Assembly (NCBI GenBank): GCA_029339195.1
Contig: JAPTJF010000596.1
Span: 1 to 32,004, forward strand
Origin: Micractinium sp. NFX-FRZ
Taxonomy: Eukaryota; Chlorophyta; Trebouxiophyceae; Chlorellales; Chlorellaceae
Reading direction: 5' to 3'
DNA: 32,004 nt
In this document: positions 22,101 to 32,004 of the stretch, piece after piece
How positions within the stretch are numbered: position 1 is the stretch's first letter
Layout of the letters: every line of letters starts with the position of its first letter
The notes under the pieces: generated by a model
Seen by the model: the letters and a program-made list of their open reading frames with translations, nothing else
The model's database searches: none
Told to the model about the DNA's origin: nothing
Translations under genes and position numbers: made by a program

Positions 22101-22988
22101 ACCAGGAAGAGTAGGGGCAGAGGCCTGCCTACAATCCAGCCAGGGCCCAGGGCCCAGCGCGCATGTCGCCCGCCAGCTCACCGCGTGGCCAATGTTGAGC
22201 ACGCGCAGGTTTGTGGCCACTCCAAAATCGGTGTTGGCCTTGAACTCCTTCTTCAGCTTTGCTGAGCTGGCTGCAGCGGCAGCGCCAGGGTGGCAAGACG
22301 GGGCCCGGGGCGCAGCAGGGCGCAGGTGTCAGTGGCGTGGCGTGGCCGGGCGGGGGGATGCCGGCAGGTGAGGCCTGGACGCGGTGCAGCAGGGTTTGTT
22401 GTGTGGCATTTGATGCATCGAAGGATGGATGGGCACTGGGACATGCCCTGCCCCCTCTCCCGGCAGCAAGCAGGCGGCGCTCACCGGCGGGCACGTTGAT
22501 TGGGGACTGGCTCTTGGCGCCGCACGACCAGCTGCACTCCTTGTCATGCTCCGGCCAGTCCCGGCCCGCGCGAGCGTGGTTATAGTGGCAGGCATCGCCG
22601 GTGGTCTGCAGGGCAGCCCAGCACAACGCGGAGACAGTTACTGTGCGGCAGTGCAGCTGGGGCGGCGGGAGTGGCGGCAATGCTGTGCGTTGCGGCGGCA
22701 GGTGCTGTCGCCAGAGGCAGTACGCAATTTAAAGCTGCAAAGGGCGCCGGAATGCTACGTGTGCGCGAGTGCAGAGCATGCCAGACGCTCCCCAGGAATT
22801 GACTGGCCGGAGCCACAGGTCCGCAAAGGGACGCATCCATGCCGGCGGGCTGGGCAGCGGGCGGGAGCATTCGCTGCATTGCTCCGAGCACTCACCTCGG
22901 CGAGCAAGCGCGAGTGAGTGTACACCTGCGAGCACGCCTGAGCCCCCACAGCCAGGCAAGCGAGCAAGAGGATGGCGCGCTGCATCAT
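19094..22988 (-). CDS. Secreted alpha-carbonic anhydrase, copy 2 (10 exons)
   Basis: Exons in transcript order: 22988-22896, 22605-22485, 22270-22182, 21682-21548, 21201-21116, 20822-20748, 20526-20428, 20160-20092, 19681-19639, 19252-19094; total 969 nt, 322 aa, the same length as copy 1. It has a signal peptide (MMQRAILLLACLAVGAQA) and the full alpha-class set: SQSPINVP, shuttle His in VLNIGHAVQVEF, zinc His in LQFHFHATSEH and LELHIV, and Thr in SLTTPPCTEGVMWH. Role and location should match copy 1: reversible CO2 hydration outside the plasma membrane. Two introns present in copy 1 are absent: that within YNSS...EPLQ (exon 21682-21548 equals two exons of copy 1) and that before HNRLNNR (last exon equals two). 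The segment before YTGSLTTPP is strongly diverged from copy 1 (SWALRLQELLPNTEYMT), while other exons are nearly identical. Confidence 0.96.
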
Positions 22989-23786
22989 GGCGTTTGTGAT
23001 GCAACCAAAAGTGCTGGGGATGGCTCGGGGCGACGAATACGGCGGGCCGCTGAGGGGCAAGTTCTTGTCCTTGGCAGATGCAGATCCAGGGCTGCCGCCA
23101 CCTCAGCTGATCAGCAGCTGATGAGAATGATGCAGTCCAGGACAGGGGAGGCCTGTGTTGGGAGCGGGTTTGGGGCCGCAAAAGCAATGCTTTCTGCACA
23201 TAAGGCTCCGAGTACCGGGTACCTGGCTGCCAAAACTAGCCCGGCGGGCCAAGCACCGCCAGACACGGCTGTGTGCCTGCTCGCCTCCGACAAACATGTG
23301 CCGTGTGCCTGCTTGGCAGATGAATAATGCCAGGCGCAATGCAGAAGGAGCCGGGCTGGTCCATGCACGTGAGTTTCTACCTTATGACAACTCAACAAGG
23401 GCTCCAGTGCGGCGGCCAAGCTCATGCGCCTCCCCAAGCGCTGGCGTCCGCCAGGGCACACCAGTGCCACAGCTGACACTGCGGGGACTCATTATCAGAC
23501 ACACTCCCCGTCCCTCCCCGACCGCCCCAGCACCCCCGCTGTGCATCCCACCTCCCGTGAAGCCAAGCCACCGGCTGCAGCCCGTCTGCCGTAACTAGAC
23601 ACTGATCTCTCTGCGGTTTGCTTGCAAGGATTGCATCAAGTGCACGTTTGGTGTGGTTTGCTGCGCCCCAGCAGCCACTAGCTAAGAAACAGGGGGGTCA
23701 AGCACGGCAGGTGCGCAGCACATTAGGTGGCAGGGGCAGCGCAGCTCCACAGACACACAGAACAGGCAGCTTCACGGCAGTGACAG

Positions 23787-23804
23787 GTGGTACCATGGTA
23801 CCAC
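23787..23804. repeat. 18-bp perfect palindrome
   Basis: gtggtaccatggtaccac equals its own reverse complement. It lies about 120 bp beyond the 3' end of the acidic-protein gene. It has no loop, so it is more like a dimeric protein site than a hairpin; function unknown. Confidence 0.9.
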
Positions 23805-23872
23805 GCCAGGTAGCTGGGGAGAAGAGGGCGGCGCACACCGACAGCCTGCAGGCTGCCGGCCCTCTGGTGGGT

Positions 23873-23900
23873 GCTGCCGCCGCTGCCGCCGCTGCCGCCG
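23873..23900. repeat. (GCTGCCGCC)n repeat
   Basis: Three 9-bp units of gctgccgcc lie just outside the 3' terminal exon B of the acidic-protein gene. Confidence 0.8.
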
Positions 23901-23925
23901 GCCCCTCTGCTGGATCCTCACACTT

Positions 23926-23984
23926 CTAGGCTTTCTCCTCATCCAGCCCGTAGTCCCCTGTATCGCCCCTGCGCCCAGGCAGCG
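23926..23984 (-). other. Alternative terminal exon B of the acidic-protein gene
   Basis: This exon follows ctgcag, enters in phase 1 and encodes ALPGRRGDTGDYGLDEEKA and a TAG stop. Exon A at 24125-24186 has the same phase, the same start CGCTGCC and the same layout, and ends in TAA. Use of B would require skipping A. Confidence 0.6.
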
Positions 23985-26186
23985 CTGCAGGCAGTGAAGA
24001 GAGGGTGGGGGGCAGGCCTGAGGCAGCTGCCGTGGTGCTGTGAGGGGCGCGGGCAAGGCAGGCAAGCTGGCGGGGCCTGCCTGCGGGCTGCGGGCGTGCC
24101 CACATCCTGCCATGCCATGCCACGTTAGGATGCGTCTCGATCATCCACCCAAAAGTCCTCGCAGTCTCCCCACCGCCCCGGCAGCGCTGCGGGCACGTGG
24201 CAGAACGGGGCGGGGCGGGCGGGTCGACGACAGGGTGCGACGAGCAGGAGGGCAGCGTGGAAGCAGAGGTGCAGCAGCTGCAGGGCACAGCGCAGCGGGG
24301 CATGGGGCAGAGCAGCACGACGGCACGGAAGGTCGCATGCCAGCAGCAGCACAGCGCAGGCAGCGGGTCACCCGAAGGGATGTCCTGTCCAGGTTCCAGG
24401 TAACCCTCCCCCTCCTTGGGAGGCTCGCCTCGATACATGGGCATGTGGGGTGCCGGCTGCACACCGGAGTGGACAAAGTGAGGGCGGAATGGTTCAGGGG
24501 AGGCGGGGATGGGAGGAGGGGGCAGCTGGCGGGAGCACCCGTTTCATGCACAGCATGCTGAGTGGGCGCGCGCTGGCATGTCAACAACACTCACCCCTGC
24601 ATCCCAGCCCCTCCCCTCATGCCCCAACTGCAGCAACCAGCGCTGGCCCAGCCTCCAGTTGCCTGCCCCTGCTGCCTCTCTTTACTCCCCCCTAGTGTCC
24701 AGCCCCGCTTTGCCAAGCAGCAGGCCCTGCAGCATGCCAGCCCCTATCCCCTGCCTGCCTCTCTTACCCCCTGCCATCCTGCCCCACCTGGCCGGCAGAG
24801 GGTGAGGCAGGAGCCGAGGCAGGCAGAGCCTCTGGCTCCTCCAGGCACTCCCAGGAGGCGTTGACTTTGGGGTCTGACGCCACGTCAGCGCCGTCCACGT
24901 CAGCATCTGTCACGTGGTAGTGCCCATCCTGAGGCGGCATCGCCTGGCCGGAGCGGCTTGCACTGGTGGGGGCCCCAGCGTGGCTGCCGGATGAGGTGGG
25001 GGCAGACTTGGGGGCGGGCGGGCTGCCGCCCCCGGTCTTCTCCGCCACTTCGCTCATGCTGTACCCTGCGTGGTGGGAAGGGATGGTAGGGCTCCTTCTG
25101 CTGGCCAGAGAGGAAGGGCAGAGTTTGGCAAGATATGGGGATGGAGCGTGAGTTGTGGACAGGTATGTGTCGGGGTGTGCTCTGCGGAAGGAGGAGGTTT
25201 TTTTTGGGGCATCCAGCGGAAGGGAGAGCATACACAACAATGGCTGGCCCACGAGGTGATAGCAGGGTGTACAAGGGCGCCCCATCTGCCTGTCCGTCGG
25301 TGACAGCAGCCCCTTTGCCAGGCCGCGGTCACCGCAGGGGTCCCCCTCCCCTCTCAACCACACGCCTTCGGTCCCAGCTGATCTTTGTTGAAGGGTGCCT
25401 CACCTCTCCCGCCCTCAAAGGGAAGTCCCACACCCACACCCACATGCCCATGCCCTTCCTGACCTTCACCCTCGCCATCGGCAGGGGCGGGCTCAGATGA
25501 GCCACCGGCGCCTCCACTGCTGCCCATGCTGCGCACGGTGGGGCCGGCGGTGCCAGGCGAATCGTCCAGCTCATCAGCTGCCAGAGGATCGACATGGTCC
25601 CTGGCGGGCTCGCTGCAGAGGGGCAGGCATGGTGGGAGGCAGGGCAATGAGAGGTGATCAGTGTCCGGTGGTGGGAAGATATATGGTGTACGCGGCAAGG
25701 TGGGTGGCGGAGGGGGCGAACGAATGGATGGGAGGCGTTTGGGGGATGACTTGTGCGGGGAACTTGAATGTGCGCAAAGGAGCAGAGGCAGGGGCAGCCA
25801 TGGCAAACCGTGGGTAGCTGCCTCGTGGGAGGGAATCTTGGACAGCCTGGGGGGCAGGGCGCGCCGCACCTGCCGGCGTCGCGCGCAGCAGCCCTTGGAC
25901 CCGTGCTGCCATGCCACCTTGACACCAGCCGCGCAGCCGGCATGCTGGCAGAGGCTGCCAGCTGTGGCCGCAGTGGCAGTGACAGCGCCACTGGTGGCCG
26001 CGCGGGCCGCCCCGTGAGAGGCGCTGCCAGCATGCTGACGAACTGAGACAGGCACAGGGAGGAGGGCAATGCGATCTGACAGAATAGGTGTCCAAGAGAG
26101 AGGGCAGGGTTCAGCTCTTCTGCCGCCAGCTGCAGCGCGCTGGCAGCGCCGCCAGCGCAGCATGAGCATTGGGCGCTCTGGCACAT
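23926..26186 (-). CDS. Acidic Ser/Pro/Ala-rich protein of unknown function with duplicated last exon
   Basis: I do not recognise the family. Exons in transcript order with agreeing phases: 26186-25870, 25612-25470, 25065-24788, 24456-24372, then either A (24186-24125) or B (23984-23926). Products are 294 (A) or 293 (B) residues. Residues ~106-150 are acidic (DHVDPLAADELDD), and ~154-250 Ser/Pro-rich with HYHVTDADVDGADVASD and NASWECLEEPEA. The next exon reads HMPMYRGEPPKEGEGYLEPG. Exons A (ALPGRWGDCEDFWVDDRDAS) and B (ALPGRRGDTGDYGLDEEKA) both begin after cag, are both in phase 1, and resemble each other. No membrane segment or catalytic motif is seen. The first exon is the weakest part: the ATG at 26186 is the first that keeps phase, but a start further in or an extra 5' intron near tctcag (~26042) is possible. 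It is divergent from Nup88. Confidence 0.65.
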
Positions 26187-26257
26187 GTCGCATTTTCGCT
26201 CCTTGCCATTGATGGACGCTTCGTCAGCTGGGGGCGCCTAACACCGCGATCAAGACG
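26187..26257. promoter_or_regulatory. Short bidirectional promoter region between divergent genes
   Basis: Only 71 bp separate the chosen ATGs of the minus-strand acidic-protein gene (26186) and Nup88 (26258). An in-frame stop at 26210-26212 with no ATG after it fixes the Nup88 start. No TATA box is visible. Transcription start sites may lie inside the opposite gene's 5' end. Confidence 0.5.
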
Positions 26258-29200
26258 ATGGCGCTGTCACCACTGTTCAGTGGCGCGCTCTTTGCTTACG
26301 AAGAGGACGAGGATGAGCCTCAGGAGCTGCGTGGCATCCTGGCATATAGCGGGGCCGGCAAGCTGTGAGTTTGGCGCACTGCTCGCAAGCTGCCGCTTGC
26401 CTAAACTCAGCCTGGGGCCCGCCTGAGCCCTCTGTCCCGACCTTTACACGCCTGCAGCTTCGTGGTAGGAGATGACGGCGTCATCAAAGCGGCCGACGTG
26501 CGGCAGCAGCTGTTGTCAGGCGCCTGGGCGCAGGTGGGCGGGCGGGGGCGGCAGGAGTGGCGGCGGCAGCAGCAGTGAGGCTGTGCCATCGCCCTGTGTG
26601 TGGCACTGTTTGCTATTTGAGATAAAAGGTTCGTGCTGCCATCCACACTGTAGGGTGGGCAACTGGCGGACGGCAGCGCGCCTCCGCCGCCACCCAGCCT
26701 GCGCACCATCACCGCGCACCCGCCGCTAGAGCTCACAGCTGCGCATTTTGTGCTAAACCGATCGGGCACTTACGCTGCTGTGGCAGGCAGCGCACTTGAG
26801 GATCCAGAGATCAGTCGGGTGGTTATCATTGACCTCACCAACTGCCGCCCGGCGCCAGCACCCACGTCGGTGGGCGGCGCTGCCGGCGCTGCCGCCAGTG
26901 GCGGCAGCAGCAACCGCGTCGCGGCGTGGCGGCACGACGTCTGTGAGGCGGTTGTGCTGGATGCAGAGCTCTTTGCCAGCCGGCCGGGCCTGCGGGTGCT
27001 GCAGATTGCGTGGCACCCCGACAGCGATGCCCACCTGGCAGTGCTGACCTCAGGTGGGTGCTGGGTTGTCTCGGGGCGAAGGTGGCACGGCACCACCGAC
27101 CTGCGCGGCTGTACCATGGCAAGCAGGCTAAGCTGCTGCACAGGAGCCTGCCGTGTGTGCTCAGCTGCTGTCTCTGTTCTGCGCTTCATGTTTGTGCTGC
27201 TTGATGCTGCTGGTGCCAGCAGTTTGATCAGACGGCCCAGCGTGGTCCAGCCGCCGCTTTGACCCTGCCTGCTGCCCCTGCCCCGCCGGCCAACCCTGCA
27301 GACAACACCTGGCGGCTGTACAACACGCAACATGCTGACATGGCGGAGCAGACATTTGAGCTGCAGCTGCGCAGCAGGTGTGCAGCGCCACCATTCCCTG
27401 CTTTCTGCCGCACGCAGTTGCGTGCGCTGCTGTCCTGTGCCGCCGCTTGTTCCTGCCGCGCGCTGCCTGCCGATTTGCGCCCCTCCTGCTGTTGCCCGGC
27501 CTGCCCTGCAGGCGGGGCCTGGGGCTGGGGCCAGGCAGCAGCGCGGGCAGTGGCGCGGGCAAGGCAGTCACAGCCTTTGCTTTTGGACCGCCCGAGCTGT
27601 GGCAGCGGTTCACTGTTTACTTCCTCACGGCAGACGGCGGCGTGTGGTCCCTCTGCCCAGTTGTGCCCTTTGGTGGGTGATTAATGGCGTGGGTGGGTGT
27701 TTGGGCATGAGGGCAGTGAGGGTGCGCCTGGGCTGGGGATGGCAGCCGGAACGTGCGCTGCGTCTGGCTCTCCTGAGCGTGGCAGGGCGCCAACGAGGGC
27801 ACAGCTGCAGCTCGGTGGAGGATGTGACATTGACCCATGTGCCTCACAGGCCTTGGTTCAGACCGGTGGCTGGCAGCACATTGAGGAGGCGGCGGCAATG
27901 CCAGCTGTCTGCCTGCCGCTCCCTCTCCCCTGGACATGCTCTCACTCTGTTCCCCCTGCCATCCATCAACTGCGCCGCCCGCTGCACCGCAGGCTGCCGC
28001 TTCCCCGGCAGCGCAGTTGGGCAGCTGGAGGCAGCCTGCAGCAGCGCTGGCAGCGAGGCGGGGTCGCCCAATGACGAGGCCTGGGTGCAGCGCGCTTTCC
28101 AGCAGCTGGCGACGCCTCAGGACGCGGCCTTCACCTCAGGTGGGGCAGCAACACCCCTGATTGGTTTACTGCTGCGGCATCACTACCGCCAGCCATGGCC
28201 GCAAGTGGCAGCAGTTTTGAGGGGCTCGACACACCGGCGCAGCACTGCGACCACCCTTGCCGCTGCCCCCCCGGCATCCGTGGGTTGCAGTACCAGCTCA
28301 GCCTGTGCTGCGTCGCCTTGCCTTGCTCTTCGTTGCTCACCCCGTGCTCTTGCCTGCCCATGCATGGCTGCTGCCGCTGCTGCAGGCATGGTGCAGAGCG
28401 TGCCTCACGCGCTGGATGAGCACGTGCCCGCTCTGGCGGGGCCACTGCGTGTGGCCTCGGCAGCAGGACAGGGGGAGCAGCAGCAGGCAGAGCTCACTCG
28501 CATGGCGGGCGGCAGCGATGCGGCGCAGGCCCTGCTGCTGTCCAGGTGCGGCATCTCGGGAGTGGGGGCGGGGCTTGCTTGGCAGTGGTTCCAGGGTGGG
28601 TGGCGCTCTGAGCCGGTGTGTGGAGCATTGCGAGCTGACTGGCTTGGCAGGCAGGAACAGCCCTTTCTCACGACGGCACCTGCGCGGCCCCTTCCTGCAC
28701 ACCATTCGCATATGCACATACCGTGGCCCCACCCTGCTCACCGTCCACCGGCGCCTGCCCTGCAGGTATGCCGAGGGCTGCACCGCACTAGCGGTGGCCA
28801 CCGCGCGGGGCGTGCTGGGCCTGCATCTCTTGGCAGGCGGCGCAGCGCCAGCGTGGCACGAGGCCGCTCCCCAGTGCATCTGCGAGGGCATGGAGATCCA
28901 GGCTGTGCGCTCGCAGGTGAGGGCGGCCAGCAGCCAGCACAAGGGCCGGTTTGTCGGCAGCCGCAGGTCACACCCCTGGACCAGGCGTCTGTGCCCACAA
29001 TGCCAGGCACTGAGTGGCCATGCCCCCAGCAGAGCGGACGCCAGCTGGCGTCTTGCCCCCAACCTGCACCTTGACTTGGCCAGGCCGCCAGGGCTGTGCA
29101 TGCTCAGCTGCTTCCATGGCCGCTGATGACCTGGCACTCATGCTGCACTCTTGCCTGTGACCAGGGCGGCGCATCTCACCCCATCTCCCCCGTGCCTGCA

Positions 29201-31337
29201 CAGTCTCACTGCCCGTCTGCCCTGTGCCTGCACAGTCCAACCCCACCTGCCCTGTGCCCTCACTTCATGCCCTGCAGGTTGGGACCCAGGCAGCCGCAGC
29301 GGCCAGCGGCCAGCCCGAGCTGCTGCTGCTTGATGTTGTGCACCTGGGCCTGCCCACAGACGGCGCCTCGGCAGCAGCGGCAGGGGGAGCGGCAGCAGGC
29401 AGCGACGCGGACTGGGACGAGGATGGTTTGGGCGGCGCCAGCAGCAGCGGGGCGCTGCCTGCTAGCATCACACTTCTGCAGGACAGCGCGGCGCCCGAGC
29501 TGCTGTACAGCGTGCACTGCAGCGGGGCCCACGCCATCTCGCTCTCCTGGCTGCCCCTGCTGGCGGGGCTGCTGTCCGAGGAGGGCAGCAGCGGCAGCGG
29601 CGGGCGGCTGCCAGCCGCGCTTCCGCAGCCCGGGGTGGAGCTGCTGCTGCGCAGCCGCGCGGGGGTGGTGGCAGCGGCACCCGTGGGGGATGCCCTGTCA
29701 GGGTCGGCGCTGGTTGTGCTGGAAGCGGATGGCAAGCCACAGTGTCTGCGGCCACACGCCGCCGCTGCGCTCGCCGACGGCGCGGCGGCGGCTGCCGGCG
29801 CGGGTGCCGCGGCGGGCGCACCAGCGGCGGCAGCAGGCGGTGCAGCCTCTTCGGCGGGACAACGAGACGTGGACGCTCAGTTGGCCACCATCTATGGTGA
29901 CCTGCGCAAGGGTGAGTGGCAGGCTGCTACGCCGGCCGCCGAACAAAGCAGCGGTTGCTTTGCCCGTGCATGCACCCTTGCCCTGGTGGCGCCGGTGCCC
30001 CAGCTGATCCACCCCGCCCCTGAGCTGTGACCCCTAGCTCTGTCTCGCTGCCACCCTCCCCGCTGCCTGCACAGGCCCCAAGGCGTGCACGCTGCCCACG
30101 GCAGCGGCAGGGCGCCCCACGGGCGCTGGCAACCCTGAAGGCCAGCGCTTGCTCAACGAGGCTGCTGCTGCGCTGCGCGCCACGCATGTGGAGTTTGCCC
30201 ATCAAGCACACCAGGACCTGCTCGAGGTGAGGCGGGGCTTTCTTGGCGTGAGGCGGAGTGCGCCTGCACTCTTACCCACTGCACTCTGTCCAACACTTGC
30301 CCACTCCGATTTCTTGCCTCTTCCAAAGGGGGCAAGGCTGGCTGGGTTGCTGCGGGGGGTGGCTGGTCTGTGGGCGGCGGTGGCAGGGGCCCAGCAGGTG
30401 GGGTTGCGGGTCTGGTGAGGTTGCAGCTCCCACAGCAATGGCGGGAGGAGGGCTCACGGCCGGGCCGGCTGCTCCAAGCGGGGCAGCGACATGTGTGCAC
30501 ACGCATGTGCCTTGCATGCATGCAGCAGGTCTGCCTGCCTGCCTGCCTGCCTGTGGCAGACTCCACATGCCTCCCTTGTGCACACCGCCGAGTGGCAGAC
30601 TCCGCCCTGTGCTACCCTATTGACCCCGCCTGCTCACTCCCGCTGCCCTGGCTGCAGCGTATCCGCCAGCTGCGTGGGGAGCTCGACAAGCAGCGGCAGC
30701 GCGCAGAGGCAGTCGAGCAGGCGGCGGCAGCTGTGGACCAGACGGCAGCGGCCCTGGATGCCAAGGCTGCCCGCGTGCTGAAATTTCAGGTGAGCGCCAG
30801 CGCCGTCTTGCCCCCACCCTGCCCGCCTGTGCAGCCCTGCCTAGGCTGTGCCCGCCTGCGTCACCCGCCCGGCGGCTGGCCATCCTGCGCGGCCCTCTTC
30901 CCGTTTCTTTCCTGACGCCATCCCTCCCTCCTTTCTCTTCTACCCGGCCCTCTCCCCCGCCTCCACACGTGCAGGAGAACCTGGGCGAGCGCCTGCGGCT
31001 GCTAGCGGAGCTGCACTGGTCTCTGCCCCGGCCACCGTCGCGTGCGGAGCAGCGCTTTGCAGCTGAGCAGCTGCCCGCGTTTGAGGCGGCGGCAGCAGCG
31101 CTGGAGGAGGACGCGCGAGCGCTGCGTGCCCGCGTCTCCTCCCTGCAGCGCAAGCTGCGCAGCGTTGGCGAGGCAGCGGCCGCTGCAGGCGCAGCGGGCG
31201 CAGCGGCGGCGGCGGTGCCGCCGCACCAGCTGCGGCGCGTCCGCGAGGCGCTGGCGGAGCAGGAGGGGCAGATTGGGGCCAACCATCAGCGGCTGGCTGT
31301 GCTGGAGCAGGCAGCGGCGGCGGCAGGCGCCAGCTGA
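26258..31337 (+). CDS. NUP88: Nucleoporin Nup88 (plant MOS7 type)
   Basis: Twelve exons: 26258-26364, 26458-26533, 26654-27053, 27302-27377, 27512-27672, 27993-28139, 28386-28545, 28766-28916, 29278-29911, 30075-30226, 30658-30789, 30975-31337; phases agree, 852 aa. Nup88 is a nuclear-pore component on the cytoplasmic side that partners Nup214 and Nup62-type coiled coils and affects CRM1-dependent export; plant MOS7 is its counterpart. The N-terminal ~600 residues look like the Nup88 beta-propeller: LQIAWHPDSDAHLAVLTSD followed by WRLYNT, then AVTAFAFGPP, YFLTADGGVWSLCP, a later SITLLQDS strand and AHAISLSWLPLL. The C-terminal ~220 residues are Ala/Glu/Arg-rich coiled coil (RIRQLRGELDKQRQRAEA, LRRVREALAEQEGQIGAN). 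Ala-rich insertions (e.g. ~29365-29400, 29760-29850) make it longer than human NUP88 (741 aa). It is single-copy here and divergent from the acidic-protein gene. Confidence 0.88.
30531..30553. repeat. (CTGC)n repeat in a Nup88 intron
   Basis: About five to six CTGC units lie in the intron between exons 10 and 11 of Nup88. Confidence 0.85.
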
Positions 31338-31927
31338 TGCTGCCCTGTCGAGAGGGCGTGCCGTGCTGCAGGTGTCTATTGGCACAGCACACACTGTAAC
31401 CTGATAAATCCCAGCCAACTGCATGCTTGCAACTAAAACAAGGGCGGATGAGAAAGAGGCAAACCACCGTTGAAACGAACACAGCTTTGCGCACCGCTGG
31501 CTGCGGGGCGGCGTCAAACCGCCAGTCCCCAGAAAGCAGCCTTGGCTAGCTGGCGCCGTCAGGCAGCCAGTCTGCCACAAACACGGACTCTGCATTTGTG
31601 ACCCGACCACAAGTCACGTGCCGCGAATCTGAGCACGTGCGCAAGCAGGGAGGGCTGCAAACTCCACTGCAATTGGCGCGCGCCCGCCGCCGCCGCTACC
31701 CAAAGCTGGGCTTGCAAGCTCCCTGAGGCACCCGGACGTCGATCGTTGCCCCCCTGCGCCCTCCTGTGTTGACCTACATTCAAACAGTGCCCTAGAAGCA
31801 TCGCATCTGCTGCGCCGCCCCTGTGTCCCCGGGGCTGGGGCTGCCACAAAGTCGGCCGCACGCCTGCTCAGGCCTCCTCGACTTGTTTGGCCTGGAGCAA
31901 ACTCGTGCCCCTCTAAGTCCCCTCAAA
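31338..31927. other. Intergenic: Nup88 3' end and promoter of the last gene
   Basis: 590 bp. After the TGTAA at 31395 no coding frame is convincing. No clear TATA box is seen before the ATG at 31928; the stretch from 31600 on is probably the promoter and 5' UTR of that gene. Confidence 0.55.
31395..31399 (+). terminator. Poly(A) signal TGTAA of Nup88
   Basis: TGTAA lies 57 bp after the Nup88 stop codon, in an AT-richer stretch. This fits the green-algal signal and implies a short 3' UTR. Confidence 0.7.
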
Positions 31928-32004
31928 ATGGCTTGCACCATCGCCGCCATCGCGCCCGTGGCCGCCCGGCCCGTGGCTGCCGCCCCCCTGAAGCAGGCCA
32001 AGAA
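31928..32004 (+). CDS. 5' end of a gene for a probably plastid-targeted protein (3' partial)
   Basis: The ATG has a strong context (ctcaaaATGGC). The 25 visible codons read MACTIAAIAPVAARPVAAAP then LKQAK. The run is rich in Ala, with hydroxylated and basic residues, starts with Met-Ala, and has no acidic residue, which is the composition of green-algal chloroplast transit peptides. Codons are strongly GC-ending (GCC, ATC, GTG), as in highly expressed algal genes. The mature protein lies outside the window, so no identity can be given. A mitochondrial leader is an alternative. Confidence 0.6.
   Translation, partial: MACTIAAIAPVAARPVAAAPLKQAK

Larger units (their letters stand above)
22989..23925. 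other. Intergenic: promoter side of carbonic anhydrase 2 and 3' side of the acidic-protein gene
   Basis: About 0.9 kb with no convincing gene. No clear TATA box precedes carbonic anhydrase 2. It holds an 18-bp perfect palindrome (23787-23804) and a gctgccgcc repeat (23873-23900). No exact minus-strand TGTAA was found for the gene that ends at 23926/24125. Confidence 0.55.

Noticed and set aside
25870..26193. Start of the acidic-protein gene at the ATG ending at 26193
   Set aside because: That frame leaves the first exon in phase 0, while the next exon needs phase 2. The frame from 26186 fits, although the start stays uncertain.
27332..29074. Single 580-codon open frame within Nup88
   Set aside because: It runs through several introns. 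Only the pieces between splice sites match the nucleoporin, and the connecting parts are low-complexity intron sequence.

Overview
The window is nuclear DNA of a green alga, most likely a trebouxiophyte of the Chlorella/Micractinium/Coccomyxa kind. It is very GC-rich. Coding sequence is cut into many short exons by short GT-AG introns whose acceptors are mostly 'ctgcag'. TGTAA, the usual green-algal poly(A) signal, follows some genes. The proteins are eukaryotic: RING ligases, a nucleoporin, secreted alpha-carbonic anhydrases and a plastid-type leader. I see no bacterial operon structure, CRISPR array, tRNA or rRNA. Exon models were built by hand from frame, splice sites and phase continuity.

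Layout: (1) 1-8034, plus strand: the 3' part of a large gene (13 visible exons) for a polytopic membrane protein with a possible MATH/TRAF-like N-terminal fold and a C-terminal C3HC4 RING. (2) 8515-10268, plus: a membrane-anchored ankyrin-repeat RING protein (4 exons, 368 aa). (3) 11405-15716 and 19094-22988, both minus: two tandem alpha-carbonic anhydrase genes, each 322 aa with a signal peptide and all catalytic residues, split into 12 and 10 exons. (4) The roughly 3.4 kb between them has no sure gene, but holds a weak four-exon candidate on the minus strand (16789-18115) and degenerate copies of the 3' end of the second carbonic anhydrase. (5) 23926-26186, minus: an acidic Ser/Pro-rich protein of unknown function with a duplicated last exon (possible alternative C-termini). 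(6) 26258-31337, plus: nucleoporin Nup88 (12 exons, 852 aa), head-to-head with (5), with only 71 bp between start codons. (7) 31928-end, plus: the first 25 codons of a gene with a plastid-transit-like N-terminus.

How the genes relate: the two RING genes are neighbours in the same direction and share a similar RING core, so they may be related ubiquitin ligases. The carbonic anhydrases are tandem duplicates. Their nucleotide similarity is patchy: some exon-intron blocks are nearly identical and others strongly diverged, which suggests gene conversion. Two introns present in the first copy are missing in the second. They probably supply extracellular or periplasmic CO2/bicarbonate interconversion for carbon acquisition. 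Nup88 and its divergent partner probably share a promoter.
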